DNA of 44,485 nucleotides from Cohnella xylanilytica (GCF_014212175.1 NZ_JACJVR010000003.1:1-44485), one strand, 5' to 3'; positions 1 to 9,101 are shown, counted from the first letter of the stretch. Program-made: numbers and translations. Notes: generated by a model not told the origin, from the letters alone.

Positions 1-36
1 GCGGTTACAGCGAAGGTTCAAAGCCACGGCCCTCCT

Positions 37-59
37 GTAACCTCCATTTTGGAGGTTAC
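37..59 (-). terminator. hairpin downstream of the NAD(P)-binding protein gene
   Basis: Nine-base perfect stem GTAACCTCC / GGAGGTTAC with an ATTTT loop, 19 bases beyond the stop of the minus-strand gene. It lacks a clear T tract on that side, so it may be a weak or bidirectional terminator. Confidence 0.45.
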
Positions 60-77
60 GGCGTCTCCAGGTCCGCG

Positions 78-698
78 CTAATAGGCGATGCCGACCCGGG
101 AGCGGGTATATTCCAGGCTGTCGATCTGCCTGTAGGCGAAGTCCGCCGTATCCGCGACCGAGATCGAGGCTCCGCCTTCCGGCAGATAGTCGCGCTCGAC
201 GCGGTACGTCCCGATCCGTTCCCCATCGGGCAAAAAAGTGGGGCAAACGATCGTCCAATCCAGCTCCGATCTCTCTAGCCACTCGTAGGCGCGGCGGTGT
301 TCCTCCGCCGCGAACGTGCTTCGCCGCCGCGATTCCCCGGACTCGTAACGAAGCAGGCCGGGGTCCGTGCGGCTCCGCAGAATGCCCGCCGTGCCCACCG
401 TAACGATCCGCCGGATCCCTCTCTCGTTCATCGCGCGAATGACCAGCGGCATCGACTCCGACAGCGTCGTCGTTCCGTCCGTTCCCAAGGCGCCGACCAC
501 GGCGTCGACTCCGTCCATGGCCTTGCCTATATCCTCCGCGTTAAGCACATCCCCTTGCACGACGGTTAAATTCTCTCCCGCAAGCTCCAGCTTCGCCGGC
601 TTGCGAACCAAGGCGACGACGCGATGTCCGTCGCCAAGAGCCTGGGCGGCGATCCGGCTCCCGACTCGGCCGGTCGCTCCCAGCAGCAATATTTTCAT
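78..698 (-). CDS. NAD(P)H-binding (NmrA/SDR-like) protein
   Basis: This 206-residue protein has an atypical short-chain dehydrogenase Rossmann fold. Residues 1-20 carry beta1-GATGRVGS-alpha, the dinucleotide loop, followed by basic residues (LVRKPAK) that usually select NADPH, and a VVGALGT segment after beta4. It belongs to the NAD(P)H-binding/NmrA-like group of flavin-reductase-like or sensor proteins; the substrate cannot be read from sequence. The ATG at 698 is chosen because GGGGGATGG lies about 8 bases upstream; an in-frame start at 716 has no such site. It is separated from the upstream ABC operon by a strong terminator, so it is probably monocistronic. Confidence 0.8.
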   Translation of the reverse strand: MKILLLGATGRVGSRIAAQALGDGHRVVALVRKPAKLELAGENLTVVQGDVLNAEDIGKAMDGVDAVVGALGTDGTTTLSESMPLVIRAMNERGIRRIVTVGTAGILRSRTDPGLLRYESGESRRRSTFAAEEHRRAYEWLERSELDWTIVCPTFLPDGERIGTYRVERDYLPEGGASISVADTADFAYRQIDSLEYTRSRVGIAY

Positions 699-851
699 AT
701 CGACACCATCCCCCATTCGACCTAAACCATCTTCCTAGTTGTAACTCATCGGAACCGAAATTGCACGCGTATCGCCCGAATCCGTTAGCCGGAAGCCGGG
801 TCCTTCGGATCATTAGGTCACCCGGCTGTCCGTCCGCCTGCCGATAACGTA
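699..851. other. intergenic region upstream of the NAD(P)-binding gene
   Basis: No gene is visible here. An 8-base inverted repeat AGCCGGGT / ACCCGGCT (794-801 and 820-827) can form a hairpin. The minus-strand promoter of the 78-698 gene should lie here, but no good -35/-10 pair was identified. Confidence 0.4.
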
Positions 852-901
852 ACAAAAACCGCCCCGCCTCTCCGCAAACTCGCGGATCGAGACGGGGACG
901 G
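852..901 (-). terminator. Rho-independent terminator of the sugar ABC operon
   Basis: On the minus strand a GC-rich stem (outer arms about 859-870 and 889-901, inner arms TCCGC / GCGGA) is followed by a TTTTTG tract at 858-852. It starts about 30 bases after the permease stop codon. Confidence 0.82.
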
Positions 902-932
902 CCCAATGCCCAAAAGGCTCAACGACCTCGCA

Positions 933-2108
933 TTAAGCTCTCTTCTTGCGCGTCAGGACGTCGAAGATGACCGCCGCGGCCAGCACGCCGCCGCGAATCA
1001 TGTACTGGTAGGAGATGCCGACGCCCATCAGGTTCATGCCGCTCGACAGCGAGGCCATGACGATCGCGCCGATGATGGAGCCCGTCACCTTGCCGACGCC
1101 GCCGGCCGCGGAGACGCCGCCGACGTAAGCCGCCGCGATCGCGTCCAGCTCGAACAGCGTGCCCGCCGTCGTCGTCGCCGATTGCAGGCGGGAGGTGAAC
1201 AGAATGCCCGACAGCGCGGAGAGCAGGCCCATGGAGCCGAATACGATATACGTAATCTTCTTGACGTTGATCCCGCTCAGGTGAGCGGCTTCCGGATTGC
1301 TGCCCACGGCGTAAATGTGGCGGCCGAGCACCGTCTTCGTCGTCAGGAAGTGGTAGATGACGACGACGGCCAGCATGATGATGACGGTCCAGGAGAACCC
1401 GTTGTAGCCGGAGATGATCCAGGTGATATACGCGATGATGGCGGATACGAATACGATTTTGAGCGCGAAGATGCGCTTGGAGACGACTTCGAACTGGTAC
1501 TTGAGCTTGCTCCTGCGCTTGGAGAATTCGAAGTAGATGTACAGGATAATGATAAGAACGCCCAGAAGGAGCGAGAGCAGGTTCAAGCCGTTCACTTTGG
1601 CGATGGACGGAATGTAGCCGTTGCCGATGGCGTTGAATGGCTCGTCCTTGATGATGATCGTGCCCGTCTTCTCGGTGACCTGAAGCAGAGCGCCTCGGAA
1701 AATAAGCATGGCCGCAAGCGACGAGACGAACGACGGAATGCCGACCGAAGCGACGAGCACGCCGTTGAACATCCCGATGACGATCCCCAGAAGGAGAATG
1801 ATCGGAATCGTCAGGTAGACCGGAACGCCCGCTTGCGTCAGAAGCAGGGCGGCGATCGCGCCCATGAAGCCGGCCGCGAAGCCGACCGACAGGTCGATAT
1901 GCCGGATGACGATAACGAGCGTCATGCCGACCGCCAGAACGGCGGTGTAGCCCGTCGCGTCGAGCAGGTTGCTGATGTTCCGGGAAGACATGAACAGCCC
2001 GTCGGTCAAGATCGAGAAGGTGGCCATGATGACGAACAGGGCGATGTACATGCCGTAATCGCGAATGTTGACTTTGACCAGCGATTTCGCTTCATGGATA
2101 AAATTCAT
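933..2108 (-). CDS. mmsB: multiple-monosaccharide ABC transporter permease (MmsB/GguB/XylH type)
   Basis: A 391-residue integral membrane protein of the ribose/xylose (CUT2) permease family. It has about ten hydrophobic segments and the family signature around 'AAAYVGGVSAAGGVGKV' near residues 320-340. A long cytoplasmic basic insertion (residues about 190-215) is typical of the MmsB/XylH subgroup rather than RbsC. It should form the channel for sugars delivered by the ChvE-like lipoprotein and powered by the adjacent two-domain ATPase. The ATG at 2108 has GGAGGAG five bases upstream, and the gap to mmsA is only 11 bases, so the two are co-translated. The gene is last in the operon, just before the terminator. 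Confidence 0.9.
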   Translation of the reverse strand: MNFIHEAKSLVKVNIRDYGMYIALFVIMATFSILTDGLFMSSRNISNLLDATGYTAVLAVGMTLVIVIRHIDLSVGFAAGFMGAIAALLLTQAGVPVYLTIPIILLLGIVIGMFNGVLVASVGIPSFVSSLAAMLIFRGALLQVTEKTGTIIIKDEPFNAIGNGYIPSIAKVNGLNLLSLLLGVLIIILYIYFEFSKRRSKLKYQFEVVSKRIFALKIVFVSAIIAYITWIISGYNGFSWTVIIMLAVVVIYHFLTTKTVLGRHIYAVGSNPEAAHLSGINVKKITYIVFGSMGLLSALSGILFTSRLQSATTTAGTLFELDAIAAAYVGGVSAAGGVGKVTGSIIGAIVMASLSSGMNLMGVGISYQYMIRGGVLAAAVIFDVLTRKKRA

Positions 2109-2119
2109 AGGTGCTCCTC

Positions 2120-3640
2120 CTATTGTGTAGCCAATTGCATGATTTTTTCCTGATCGGCCTCTTCGATCGGCAGCTCGCCCTTGATTCTGCCTTCGGCCAT
2201 GACGTAGACGCGGTCGCTCATCCCGAGCACCTCGCCCAGCTCCGAAGAGATCATAATGATGCTCATGCCCTCTTCGATCAGCTTGTTCATGATCGTATAG
2301 ATCTCGAACTTGGCGCCTACGTCGATACCGCGCGTCGGCTCGTCCAGAATCAGCAATTTGGGACCTACGAACAGCCACTTGCCGAGGGACACCTTCTGCT
2401 GATTGCCGCCGCTGAGATTGCCGACGATCTGCTCCACGGAAGGCGCTTTGATGAACATCGATTCCTTGTAGCGCTTGGCGACCTTGACTTCTTCGTTGTC
2501 GTTGATGACGCCATTGGAAGCGATTCCGCGAAGGTTCGCAGCGGAGACGTTGCTCTTGATATCCTGGATCAGGAACAGCCCGTCGCCCTTCCGATCCTCG
2601 GTCACGTACGCGATTCCGGCTTGAATCGCGTCGCTCGTATGCTTGAACGTTCTCGGAGTTCCTTCGACCAACAATTCGCCTTGCAGTCTATAAGACTTCG
2701 GATTGCCGAAGATGCTGAGCGCAAGCTCCGTCCGTCCGGAACCCATCAAGCCGGCTATCCCGACGATTTCTCCTTTTTTAACGTGCAGGTTGACTTCCTT
2801 CGCCACTTGCCTGCCCAGCTGGGCGTCGTAGGCGGACCAGTTCCGGATCTCGAGCACTTTGTCCCCGAACTTCTTGTTCGGCCTCTTCGGGTATATATCT
2901 TCGATCTCCCGGCCGACCATGTTCTTGATGATGACGTTCTCGGAGATTTCTCCCTTCGAGCCGTCCAGCGTGCAGATCGTCCGCCCGTCGCGAAGAACGG
3001 TCGCCTTGTCCGCGATGGAGATGACTTCCTTCAGCTTATGGGAGATCATGATGCAGGTGATGCCTTGCTTCTTCAGCTCGCGCAGCAGATCGAGCAGGTT
3101 CTCGCTGTCGTTCTCGTTCAAGGCCGCCGTCGGTTCGTCCAGGATGAGCAGCTTGACGTTCTTGCTGAGCGCCTTCGCGATCTCGACGAGCTGCTGCTTG
3201 CCGACGCCAAGGTCCTTGACCCGCATCTCGGGATTGACGTCGAGCCCGACCTTGCGCAGCATCTCCTTGGCGTGAACGATCGTCCGGTTCCAGTCGACGA
3301 TCGCCCCGCGTCTCACTTCGTTGCCGGCGAAGATGTTCTCGTACACGGTAAGGTCCGGGAACAACGCCAGCTCCTGATAGATGATGGCGATGCCGGCCTT
3401 GACGCTGTCGCTGATCTTCGCGAAGCTCTGCACGCTGCCCTCGAACACGATATCGCCTTTGTAGGTGCCGTGGGGATACACGCCGCTGAGCACCTTCATC
3501 AGGGTGGACTTGCCCGCCCCGTTCTCGCCGATAAGGCAGTGGATCTCCCCTCTCGCCACTTGGAAGTTGACGTCGGCGAGCGCCTTGACGCCCGTGAATT
3601 CCTTCGAGATGTTCTTCATCTCCAAAATGTAGTCGCCCAT
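2120..3640 (-). CDS. mmsA: multiple-monosaccharide ABC transporter ATP-binding protein, duplicated NBD
   Basis: A 506-residue sugar importer ATPase with two fused nucleotide-binding domains, as in RbsA/XylG/GguA. Domain 1 has Walker A GENGAGKST (38-46), a non-canonical signature LGVGKQQ (144-150) and Walker B LLILDEPTAAL. Domain 2 has the degenerate Walker A GLMGSGRT (297-304), a canonical LSGGNQQ (409-415) and LLILDEPTRGID. This split of functional and degenerate halves is normal for the CUT2 family. An AAGGAG site lies 9 bases before the ATG. It sits between the ChvE-like binding protein gene and the permease gene. Confidence 0.93.
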   Translation of the reverse strand: MGDYILEMKNISKEFTGVKALADVNFQVARGEIHCLIGENGAGKSTLMKVLSGVYPHGTYKGDIVFEGSVQSFAKISDSVKAGIAIIYQELALFPDLTVYENIFAGNEVRRGAIVDWNRTIVHAKEMLRKVGLDVNPEMRVKDLGVGKQQLVEIAKALSKNVKLLILDEPTAALNENDSENLLDLLRELKKQGITCIMISHKLKEVISIADKATVLRDGRTICTLDGSKGEISENVIIKNMVGREIEDIYPKRPNKKFGDKVLEIRNWSAYDAQLGRQVAKEVNLHVKKGEIVGIAGLMGSGRTELALSIFGNPKSYRLQGELLVEGTPRTFKHTSDAIQAGIAYVTEDRKGDGLFLIQDIKSNVSAANLRGIASNGVINDNEEVKVAKRYKESMFIKAPSVEQIVGNLSGGNQQKVSLGKWLFVGPKLLILDEPTRGIDVGAKFEIYTIMNKLIEEGMSIIMISSELGEVLGMSDRVYVMAEGRIKGELPIEEADQEKIMQLATQ

Positions 3641-3678
3641 CGTTATGCACTCCTTAGCCGAACAGCTCTTCCAATTGA

Positions 3679-3710
3679 GGAATCGTGATAGACGAGTCCA
3701 TCACGATTCC
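3679..3710 (-). other. intercistronic hairpin between chvE and mmsA
   Basis: A perfect 11-base stem GGAATCGTGAT / ATCACGATTCC with a 10-base loop lies between the binding-protein stop and the ATPase start. There is no T tract. It could protect the 3' end of the upstream message or partly attenuate readthrough, the usual way to make more binding protein than membrane components. Confidence 0.6.
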
Positions 3711-3738
3711 GCTCTGGCTTATGATCGCTTGGCGTCCG

Positions 3739-4842
3739 TTACAGGCCGGTGAAGTCGCTTGCCTGGTAGTATCCGGAATCGACGAGCTCCTTCTTGATAT
3801 TGTTCTTGTCGACGGAGATAACCGGAGTCTGCTTCGCCTTGACGTCGATCTTGCCGTTGTTGTAGGTGCCGGTCGTCTCGGGCGTCTCGCCGTCGAGAAC
3901 GTTGACGGCCATGCTCATGGCGTCTTTAACGAGAGTGCGCACGTCTTTGAACACCGTCATCGATTGCTTGCCGTCGATGATGTATTGGCCGGTCGCCTTC
4001 TCGGCGTCTTGACCGGTAATGACGAAGCTCGTAATGGCTTTGTCGGTCGAGAAGACGTCGGCGATGGAGCGAGCGGTGGCGTCGTTCGGACCGAGCACGA
4101 GGACGTCGCCCTTCATGTCGGCGGCAGCCGCGGTCAAGTGCGTCTGGGCTTTGTTCTTCGCTTCGTTCGGATCCCAGTTCGTCGTCACTTGGCCGATGAT
4201 CTTGCTCATCTGGTCGCGGGAGAGTTCCTTCGTGTCTTTGAGAGCTTCCGCTTCGGAGGAATTGGCGATCTTGAACGTGCCGTCCGCGATCTTGGGCTGC
4301 AGGACGGACCAAGCGCCTTGGAAAAACAGGAAGGCGTTGTTGTCGGTAGCGGCGCCGGCATACAGGTACAGAGGCTGGCCGGATCCCTTCGAATGATCGA
4401 CCAGGTATTTGGCTTGAGCCGCGCCGACCTCGACGCTGTCGAACGTGACGTAGTAGTCGACCGCGTCCGTGTTCGTGATCAGACGGTCGTAGGAGATGAC
4501 GGTGATGCCTTCGTCTTTGGCGGCTTCGACGGCCGCGGCCGCGGCATCGCCGTCGTACGGGCAGATGATGAGGACTTTAATGCCTTTGTTGATCAGCGTT
4601 TCTACGTTTTCCTTTTCTTTGGCGGAGGAGCCTTGGCTGAACAAAATTTCGGTCGTGTACTTCGTGCCCGAGAGCGCTTCCTTGAACCGTTGTTCGTCTT
4701 GAATCCATCTCGTCTCGTCCTTGGTCGGCAATACGATCCCGACGCTGATTTTGCTGTCGCCGTTCTTGCTGCAAGCCGACGCGATGGCTGCGAACATCAG
4801 GATCGCGAGCAGAAGCGCGATCGGTTTAAAGCTCTTTCTCAT
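3739..4842 (-). CDS. chvE: ChvE-like multiple-monosaccharide-binding lipoprotein
   Basis: A 367-residue extracytoplasmic sugar-binding lipoprotein (periplasmic-binding-protein type 1 fold). The signal peptide ends in a lipobox at about ASAC-S, so the Cys is lipidated. The mature part shows ligand-pocket features of the ChvE/XylF group: TRWIQDE near the N terminus, 'VISYDRLI', and 'VTGQDAE' in the second lobe. The ATG at 4842 is preferred over one 39 bases upstream because it is preceded by GAAAGGGG and gives a clean signal peptide. It heads the chvE-mmsA-mmsB unit and has its own promoter with an overlapping cre-like site. Likely ligands are aldoses such as xylose, glucose or arabinose; the exact sugar is not determinable here. 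Confidence 0.9.
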   Translation of the reverse strand: MRKSFKPIALLLAILMFAAIASACSKNGDSKISVGIVLPTKDETRWIQDEQRFKEALSGTKYTTEILFSQGSSAKEKENVETLINKGIKVLIICPYDGDAAAAAVEAAKDEGITVISYDRLITNTDAVDYYVTFDSVEVGAAQAKYLVDHSKGSGQPLYLYAGAATDNNAFLFFQGAWSVLQPKIADGTFKIANSSEAEALKDTKELSRDQMSKIIGQVTTNWDPNEAKNKAQTHLTAAAADMKGDVLVLGPNDATARSIADVFSTDKAITSFVITGQDAEKATGQYIIDGKQSMTVFKDVRTLVKDAMSMAVNVLDGETPETTGTYNNGKIDVKAKQTPVISVDKNNIKKELVDSGYYQASDFTGL

Positions 4843-4886
4843 TTTTCCGGCCCCTTTCGGTCTTGTATGGATTTCTGACAAGACCG

Positions 4887-4914
4887 ACTATATCATCTCC
4901 CCCCTTCCCTGAAA
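4887..4914 (-). promoter_or_regulatory. candidate sigma-A promoter of chvE-mmsA-mmsB
   Basis: On the minus strand TTTCAG (4914-4909), a 16-base spacer and TATAGT (4892-4887) lie 45-72 bases upstream of the chvE start. The -35 element overlaps the cre-like palindrome. Confidence 0.5.
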
Positions 4915-4923
4915 GCGCTTATC
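4910..4923 (-). promoter_or_regulatory. cre-like catabolite-control site
   Basis: TGAAAGCGCTTATC matches the CcpA operator consensus TGWAARCGYTWNCW at 12 of 14 positions, with the central AAGCGCTT palindrome intact. It overlaps the -35 region of the chvE promoter, where CcpA binding would repress. This is inference from the consensus. Confidence 0.55.
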
Positions 4924-4964
4924 GCTAGCACTCTTTTGCAACCGCCTATACTTTTTTACCCTTG

Positions 4965-6083
4965 TTACGGCTTCTTCGCGAATTTGTACACGTCTTCCCG
5001 GGTATGGAAGCCGTCGGCGATAATCGTCTCGTCGATGTTGGACTTGTCCACGGCGATCGGCGGCAGCAGAACGGACGGAACCTCGATCTTCCCGTTGTTC
5101 ACCTTCCTATCCGCGTTCACGCTCTCTCCTCTGGCCAGCTTCACTGCAAGCTCGGCCGCCTTGTCGGCCAGAAGCCGGATCGGCTTATACACGGTCATCG
5201 TCTGCGTGCCTTCGACGATGCGCCGGGCCGCCGCCAGATCCCCGTCCTGCCCGGCGACGGGGATGCGTCCCGCCAAGCCTTGGGACGCAAGCGCCTGAAC
5301 CGCCCCGCCCGCCGTCGCGTCGTTCGCGGCGATGACCGCGTCGATTCCGCTGCCGTTCGCCGCAAGCGCCGACCGCATGTTGGCCAGCGCGTTGGCCGGC
5401 AGCCAGTCCTTCGACCATTGGTCGTAGACGACCCGGATGTCTCCTCTGTCGATGAGCGGCTGAATGACGTTGAACACGCCTTGCTTGAACATGTGGGCGT
5501 TGTTGTCCGTATCCGCGCCTCCGATGTATACGTACTTCCCCTTGGGCACCAGCTTCGTAATCGCTTGCGCCTGCAGCTCGCCCACCATCTCGTTATCGAA
5601 GGAGACGTACAGATCGACATCGGAGTTCTTGATCAGCCGATCGTAGGACAACACCTTGATGCCGGCTGAATGGGCCTTCCGGACGATCGTCGCAGTCGCC
5701 TCCGCGTTGTGCGGGACGATGACGAGAATATCGACGCCCGCCTTGATCATCGTCTCGGCCTGCGCGATCTGCTTCGCGTCGTCTCCGTTGGCCATCATGC
5801 TGACGACTTCCGCTCCGAGCGCTTCCGCGGCCGACTTGAACATATCCCGGTCCTTCAGCCACCGCTCCTCTTGCAGCGAGTCCATGGAGAGGCCGATCTT
5901 GACCTTGCCCTCCTTGGCGCCGGCGCCGGGGCCGGATTCCGCGTTCGGGCTCGCCGGCGACGAGAGCGCCCGATCCGGCGCGCCTGTCGGCGATCCGCCG
6001 CCGTCGCAGGCGGAGACGAGGCACGACAAGGCGATCGCCATCGCGAGGGCGATCGGCCTAGCTCCTTTGATCTCCCGTATCAT
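4965..6083 (-). CDS. xylose-binding-like sugar ABC substrate-binding lipoprotein
   Basis: A second sugar-binding lipoprotein, 372 residues, related to XylF and to the neighbouring ChvE-like protein. The signal peptide ends in the lipobox LVSAC. The mature protein has 'DSLQEERWLKDRD', 'VLSYDRLIKNSDVDLYVSFDN' and 'AGQDGD', which match conserved pocket regions of xylose-binding proteins. The ATG at 6083 has GAAGGAG eight bases upstream. An alternative ATG at 6107 overlaps the response-regulator stop as ATGA and would also allow coupling. No separate permease or ATPase accompanies it, so it presumably shares MmsAB with the ChvE-like protein. Confidence 0.85.
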   Translation of the reverse strand: MIREIKGARPIALAMAIALSCLVSACDGGGSPTGAPDRALSSPASPNAESGPGAGAKEGKVKIGLSMDSLQEERWLKDRDMFKSAAEALGAEVVSMMANGDDAKQIAQAETMIKAGVDILVIVPHNAEATATIVRKAHSAGIKVLSYDRLIKNSDVDLYVSFDNEMVGELQAQAITKLVPKGKYVYIGGADTDNNAHMFKQGVFNVIQPLIDRGDIRVVYDQWSKDWLPANALANMRSALAANGSGIDAVIAANDATAGGAVQALASQGLAGRIPVAGQDGDLAAARRIVEGTQTMTVYKPIRLLADKAAELAVKLARGESVNADRKVNNGKIEVPSVLLPPIAVDKSNIDETIIADGFHTREDVYKFAKKP

Positions 6084-6103
6084 TCGCAACGCTCCTTCTA
6101 TCG

Positions 6104-7663
6104 TCATCTAGAGTCGGCCTTCGGATCCGCTCTGCCGAGCAGGAGCCTCCGGTATTCCGTCGGCGAGACGTCGCACGTCTTTTTGAACACCTTGGAGAAG
6201 TAGTTCGGATCGTGGTAGCCGACCTCGAACGCGATCTCCTTGAGGCTCCGCTCGGGGTCCGCCATCAGCTTCTTCGCCTTCTCGATCCGGCATTCGGTCA
6301 GGAAGTCGATATAGTTGACGCCGAGCTGCTCCTTGAACGATTTGCTGATATAAAAAGGGCTTAAGCCTACGATCTTCCCGATCGCCTCCAGCGAGACGTC
6401 CTCATGGGAATGCTCGACGATGTACTGCCTGACCCGCCGGATCGCGTCCGGCTCGACTCTCTTCTGGTGCTCCTCGTGCGCTTGCCGCATCCGCTCGAGC
6501 AGCCGGTCGGATTCGGCCCTCAACTGCCGGTAGTCGTTCGCTTGGAAGGAGAACAGAGGCGTATCGATCTCCGCCCCGATCTCGAACAGCGCCCGCGAGA
6601 CGATCCAGAGCAGCTCGAGCGCGCGCTGCTGACCCTGCAGCAGATCGGTTCCTTCGTTCTCGCAGCGCCGCAGGAACCCGCCGACGTCCTCGCGAATCCC
6701 GTCCCACTCGCCGAGACGGATTCTCTCGAAGAATTGCTTCTCCAGCTGCTTCGCCGGGTAGCCGTCGCGCGCGACGCCCAGCACGGGGGTATCGGCGTAA
6801 AACCGGTATTTGACCGGCAGCGTCGGATCCATGGAGGCGAGCAGCGCTTCCTGGTAGGACTGCCGGATCTGGCCGAGCGACTCGCACGGGTTGCCGATGC
6901 CGACGAACCAGCCTTGGGAGGCGCCGTCCTTCGCGGCGGAGAGCAGCTCGCGGGCGATGGCGACCGCCTGGGAGCGGAACGACTTGTCCGGCTCCCGGAA
7001 CGCGACGATCGGGATCTGCCGGCCGTGCAGCGCGCCGACCCAGCCGCTTCCTCTCTCCCGCACCTTCTTCTTGACCGCGGAGTAGAAGCTCTCCGAGCCC
7101 GCCGGCAGCAGAACGGTAATCGCGAACTTCTCGTTGTCCGTGCCGACTCCGAGCAGGCCGACCAGTTCGTCCAGATGCACCTCGTGGACGTGGTCGAACA
7201 GAAGCTGCGTGACGATGTCCGTCTCGACGACGGGCAGCACCTTCTGCAGCGCCTCCCGCTCCGCCCGGCTCGCCTCGCGGGACCGCCGCTCCTCCTCGAT
7301 CTGCTTCAGCGTCTTCCCGACCGTCGCCACGATCTCGCTCGCCTTGCTCGGCTTCAGGATATAATCCTTGACTCCGAGCTTGATCGCCTTGCGCGCGTAT
7401 TCGAACGTATCGTAGGCCGTGACCATGATAAACTTGATGTCCGGGTGCGCCTCGCCGATGACCTCGACCGCTTCGAGACCGCTCATGCCCGGCATCTTCA
7501 CGTCCATGAGAATCAGATCCGGCCGGAACGAGCCGGCCATCTCGACCGCAATCTTGCCGTTCTTCGCATGCTCTACGGTCAGATCGGGGAAGCCCTTCCG
7601 CAGAATCGCCTCCAAGCCTTCCCGCTCGATCTGCTCGTCATCCACGATCAAGAGCCTTGTCAT
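6104..7663 (-). CDS. YesN-type response regulator with AraC DNA-binding domain
   Basis: This 519-residue protein has an N-terminal receiver domain (about 1-120) with acidic pair D8-D9, phosphoacceptor D54 in ILMDVKMPGMSG, and K104 in ILKPS. A long central linker follows, and a C-terminal AraC/XylS double helix-turn-helix occupies about 410-515 ('YISKSFKEQLGVNY', 'EIAFEVGYHDPNYFSKVFKK'). It should be phosphorylated by the adjacent LytS-type kinase and activate the sugar-transport genes downstream. The start overlaps the kinase gene by 26 bases, a sign of translational coupling. Confidence 0.93.
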   Translation of the reverse strand: MTRLLIVDDEQIEREGLEAILRKGFPDLTVEHAKNGKIAVEMAGSFRPDLILMDVKMPGMSGLEAVEVIGEAHPDIKFIMVTAYDTFEYARKAIKLGVKDYILKPSKASEIVATVGKTLKQIEEERRSREASRAEREALQKVLPVVETDIVTQLLFDHVHEVHLDELVGLLGVGTDNEKFAITVLLPAGSESFYSAVKKKVRERGSGWVGALHGRQIPIVAFREPDKSFRSQAVAIARELLSAAKDGASQGWFVGIGNPCESLGQIRQSYQEALLASMDPTLPVKYRFYADTPVLGVARDGYPAKQLEKQFFERIRLGEWDGIREDVGGFLRRCENEGTDLLQGQQRALELLWIVSRALFEIGAEIDTPLFSFQANDYRQLRAESDRLLERMRQAHEEHQKRVEPDAIRRVRQYIVEHSHEDVSLEAIGKIVGLSPFYISKSFKEQLGVNYIDFLTECRIEKAKKLMADPERSLKEIAFEVGYHDPNYFSKVFKKTCDVSPTEYRRLLLGRADPKADSR

Positions 7664-9101
7664 CCTCGCCTCTCCTCGCCTTCGGAATTTGCAAGATTAC
7701 CTTCGTCCCCCGTCCCTCTCCGCTCTCGATGCCGATCACGTCCGCGAGCCCGTAGAAGAGCCGCAGCCTCCGAACCACGTTGCTGATGCCGATTCCCGTC
7801 GAATGGCCTTCCGTCTCGAAGGTATGCTCCTCGAGAATCCGCTTGATCTTCAGCTCCGTCATGCCCGGTCCGTCGTCGGCGATCTCGATCGTCACCCGCT
7901 CCTCGCCGTCCCGGATGCGGAACTCGATCGTCCCCCCGTCCTCCTCCGGCTCTACGGCGTGGATGACGGCGTTCTCGACGATCGGCTGGAGCGTGAGACC
8001 GGGAATCTGGACGTACAGGCACGATTCGTCGATGTCGGCGTGGAACCGCAGCCGGTCGGTGAACCGCGCCTTCTGTATCTCCATGTACTGGCGCAGCACC
8101 TTCACTTCTTCATACAAAGTGACCGACCGGTCCAGCCGCTTCAAGTTGTACCGGAGCAGGCCCGCGACGTTCGCCAGCAGATCGCTCGTCTCCTCGGAGC
8201 CTTCCAGGTAAGCCTTCTTCGACAGCGTGTCGAGCGTGTTGAACAGGAAGTGCGGGTTGATCTGGCTCTGCAGGCTGCGAAGCTGGCTCTCCTGCAGCAG
8301 CAGCTTGCTCTGCTGAAGCTCGTTCTCGAGCTGCGCCTTCTGCTGGATCTCCAGAATCAGATTGTTGATGTTGACCCGCATCCGCTCGAACATCTTCGCC
8401 AGGAAGGAGATCTCGTCGTTGGACGACACCTCCACCCGCAGGTCGAACCGGCCGCGCGACAGCTCCTTGGCCGCCTGCGTCAGCTTCTGTACCGGCCTCG
8501 TGATGCTCAGGGAGAACCAGTACGTGCCCAGCAGCAGCAGGAACGTGATCGACAGCAGCAGCCAGATGCCCAGCTTCTTCAGCTCCGACGACTGCTCGAT
8601 GATGCCCCGGTAGAACCGGTCGTACGTCTTCAGGTCCGTATCGAGCAGCGTCAGCGTCATCTCGGAGATGTACTTGGAGATGCGCGTCGCTTCCGAGAAC
8701 GCCTTGGAGGAATCCTCGGTCTCCTTCTCCGATTGGAACATGATCGAGCGGTCCGTCGTCTCCACGAGGCTGTCGATCAGGTTCATGTAGTTGGTCAGCG
8801 CGAAGTCGTTGTCCGCGTTGCGCAGCACGATGACTTCCATCCGGGCCTTGCGCAGCGCCTTCTTGCTCCGGTCCACCTGTCCGCGGTTCGCCTCGGTCGG
8901 AGCGAGCAGGTAGTTGTACAGAGCCGCGATCGTCTGCTGGCTGGCGTTCGTCACCTCGTTCATGCTGAGGTAGCGCTGCAGAATATCGTTGTATCGATCC
9001 TGGGTCTTCTGATTGTAATAGGTCAGGGCGAACCAGATCGCGGCCATGATGAGAAGAACGACGGCGACGAGCGTCCATATCTTCTTCTGGATGCTGTTCA
9101 T
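7638..9101 (-). CDS. LytS/YesM-type sensor histidine kinase
   Basis: A 487-residue membrane kinase. Transmembrane segments lie at about 9-27 and 178-196 and enclose a roughly 150-residue helical extracytoplasmic region. A HAMP domain follows (about 197-250), then a coiled coil, then the His_kinase module with H284 in QSQINPHFLFNTLDTL. The HATPase domain has an N box at N377 (QPIVENAV), DDGPGM around 409-414 and GIGI at 436-439. The ATG at 9101 overlaps the stop of the upstream sugar-binding sensor as ATGA, so the two proteins are made together. In XylFII-LytS systems the binding protein docks on this kind of periplasmic helical domain; that role is inferred here. Confidence 0.93.
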   Translation of the reverse strand: MNSIQKKIWTLVAVVLLIMAAIWFALTYYNQKTQDRYNDILQRYLSMNEVTNASQQTIAALYNYLLAPTEANRGQVDRSKKALRKARMEVIVLRNADNDFALTNYMNLIDSLVETTDRSIMFQSEKETEDSSKAFSEATRISKYISEMTLTLLDTDLKTYDRFYRGIIEQSSELKKLGIWLLLSITFLLLLGTYWFSLSITRPVQKLTQAAKELSRGRFDLRVEVSSNDEISFLAKMFERMRVNINNLILEIQQKAQLENELQQSKLLLQESQLRSLQSQINPHFLFNTLDTLSKKAYLEGSEETSDLLANVAGLLRYNLKRLDRSVTLYEEVKVLRQYMEIQKARFTDRLRFHADIDESCLYVQIPGLTLQPIVENAVIHAVEPEEDGGTIEFRIRDGEERVTIEIADDGPGMTELKIKRILEEHTFETEGHSTGIGISNVVRRLRLFYGLADVIGIESGEGRGTKVILQIPKARRGEDDKALDRG

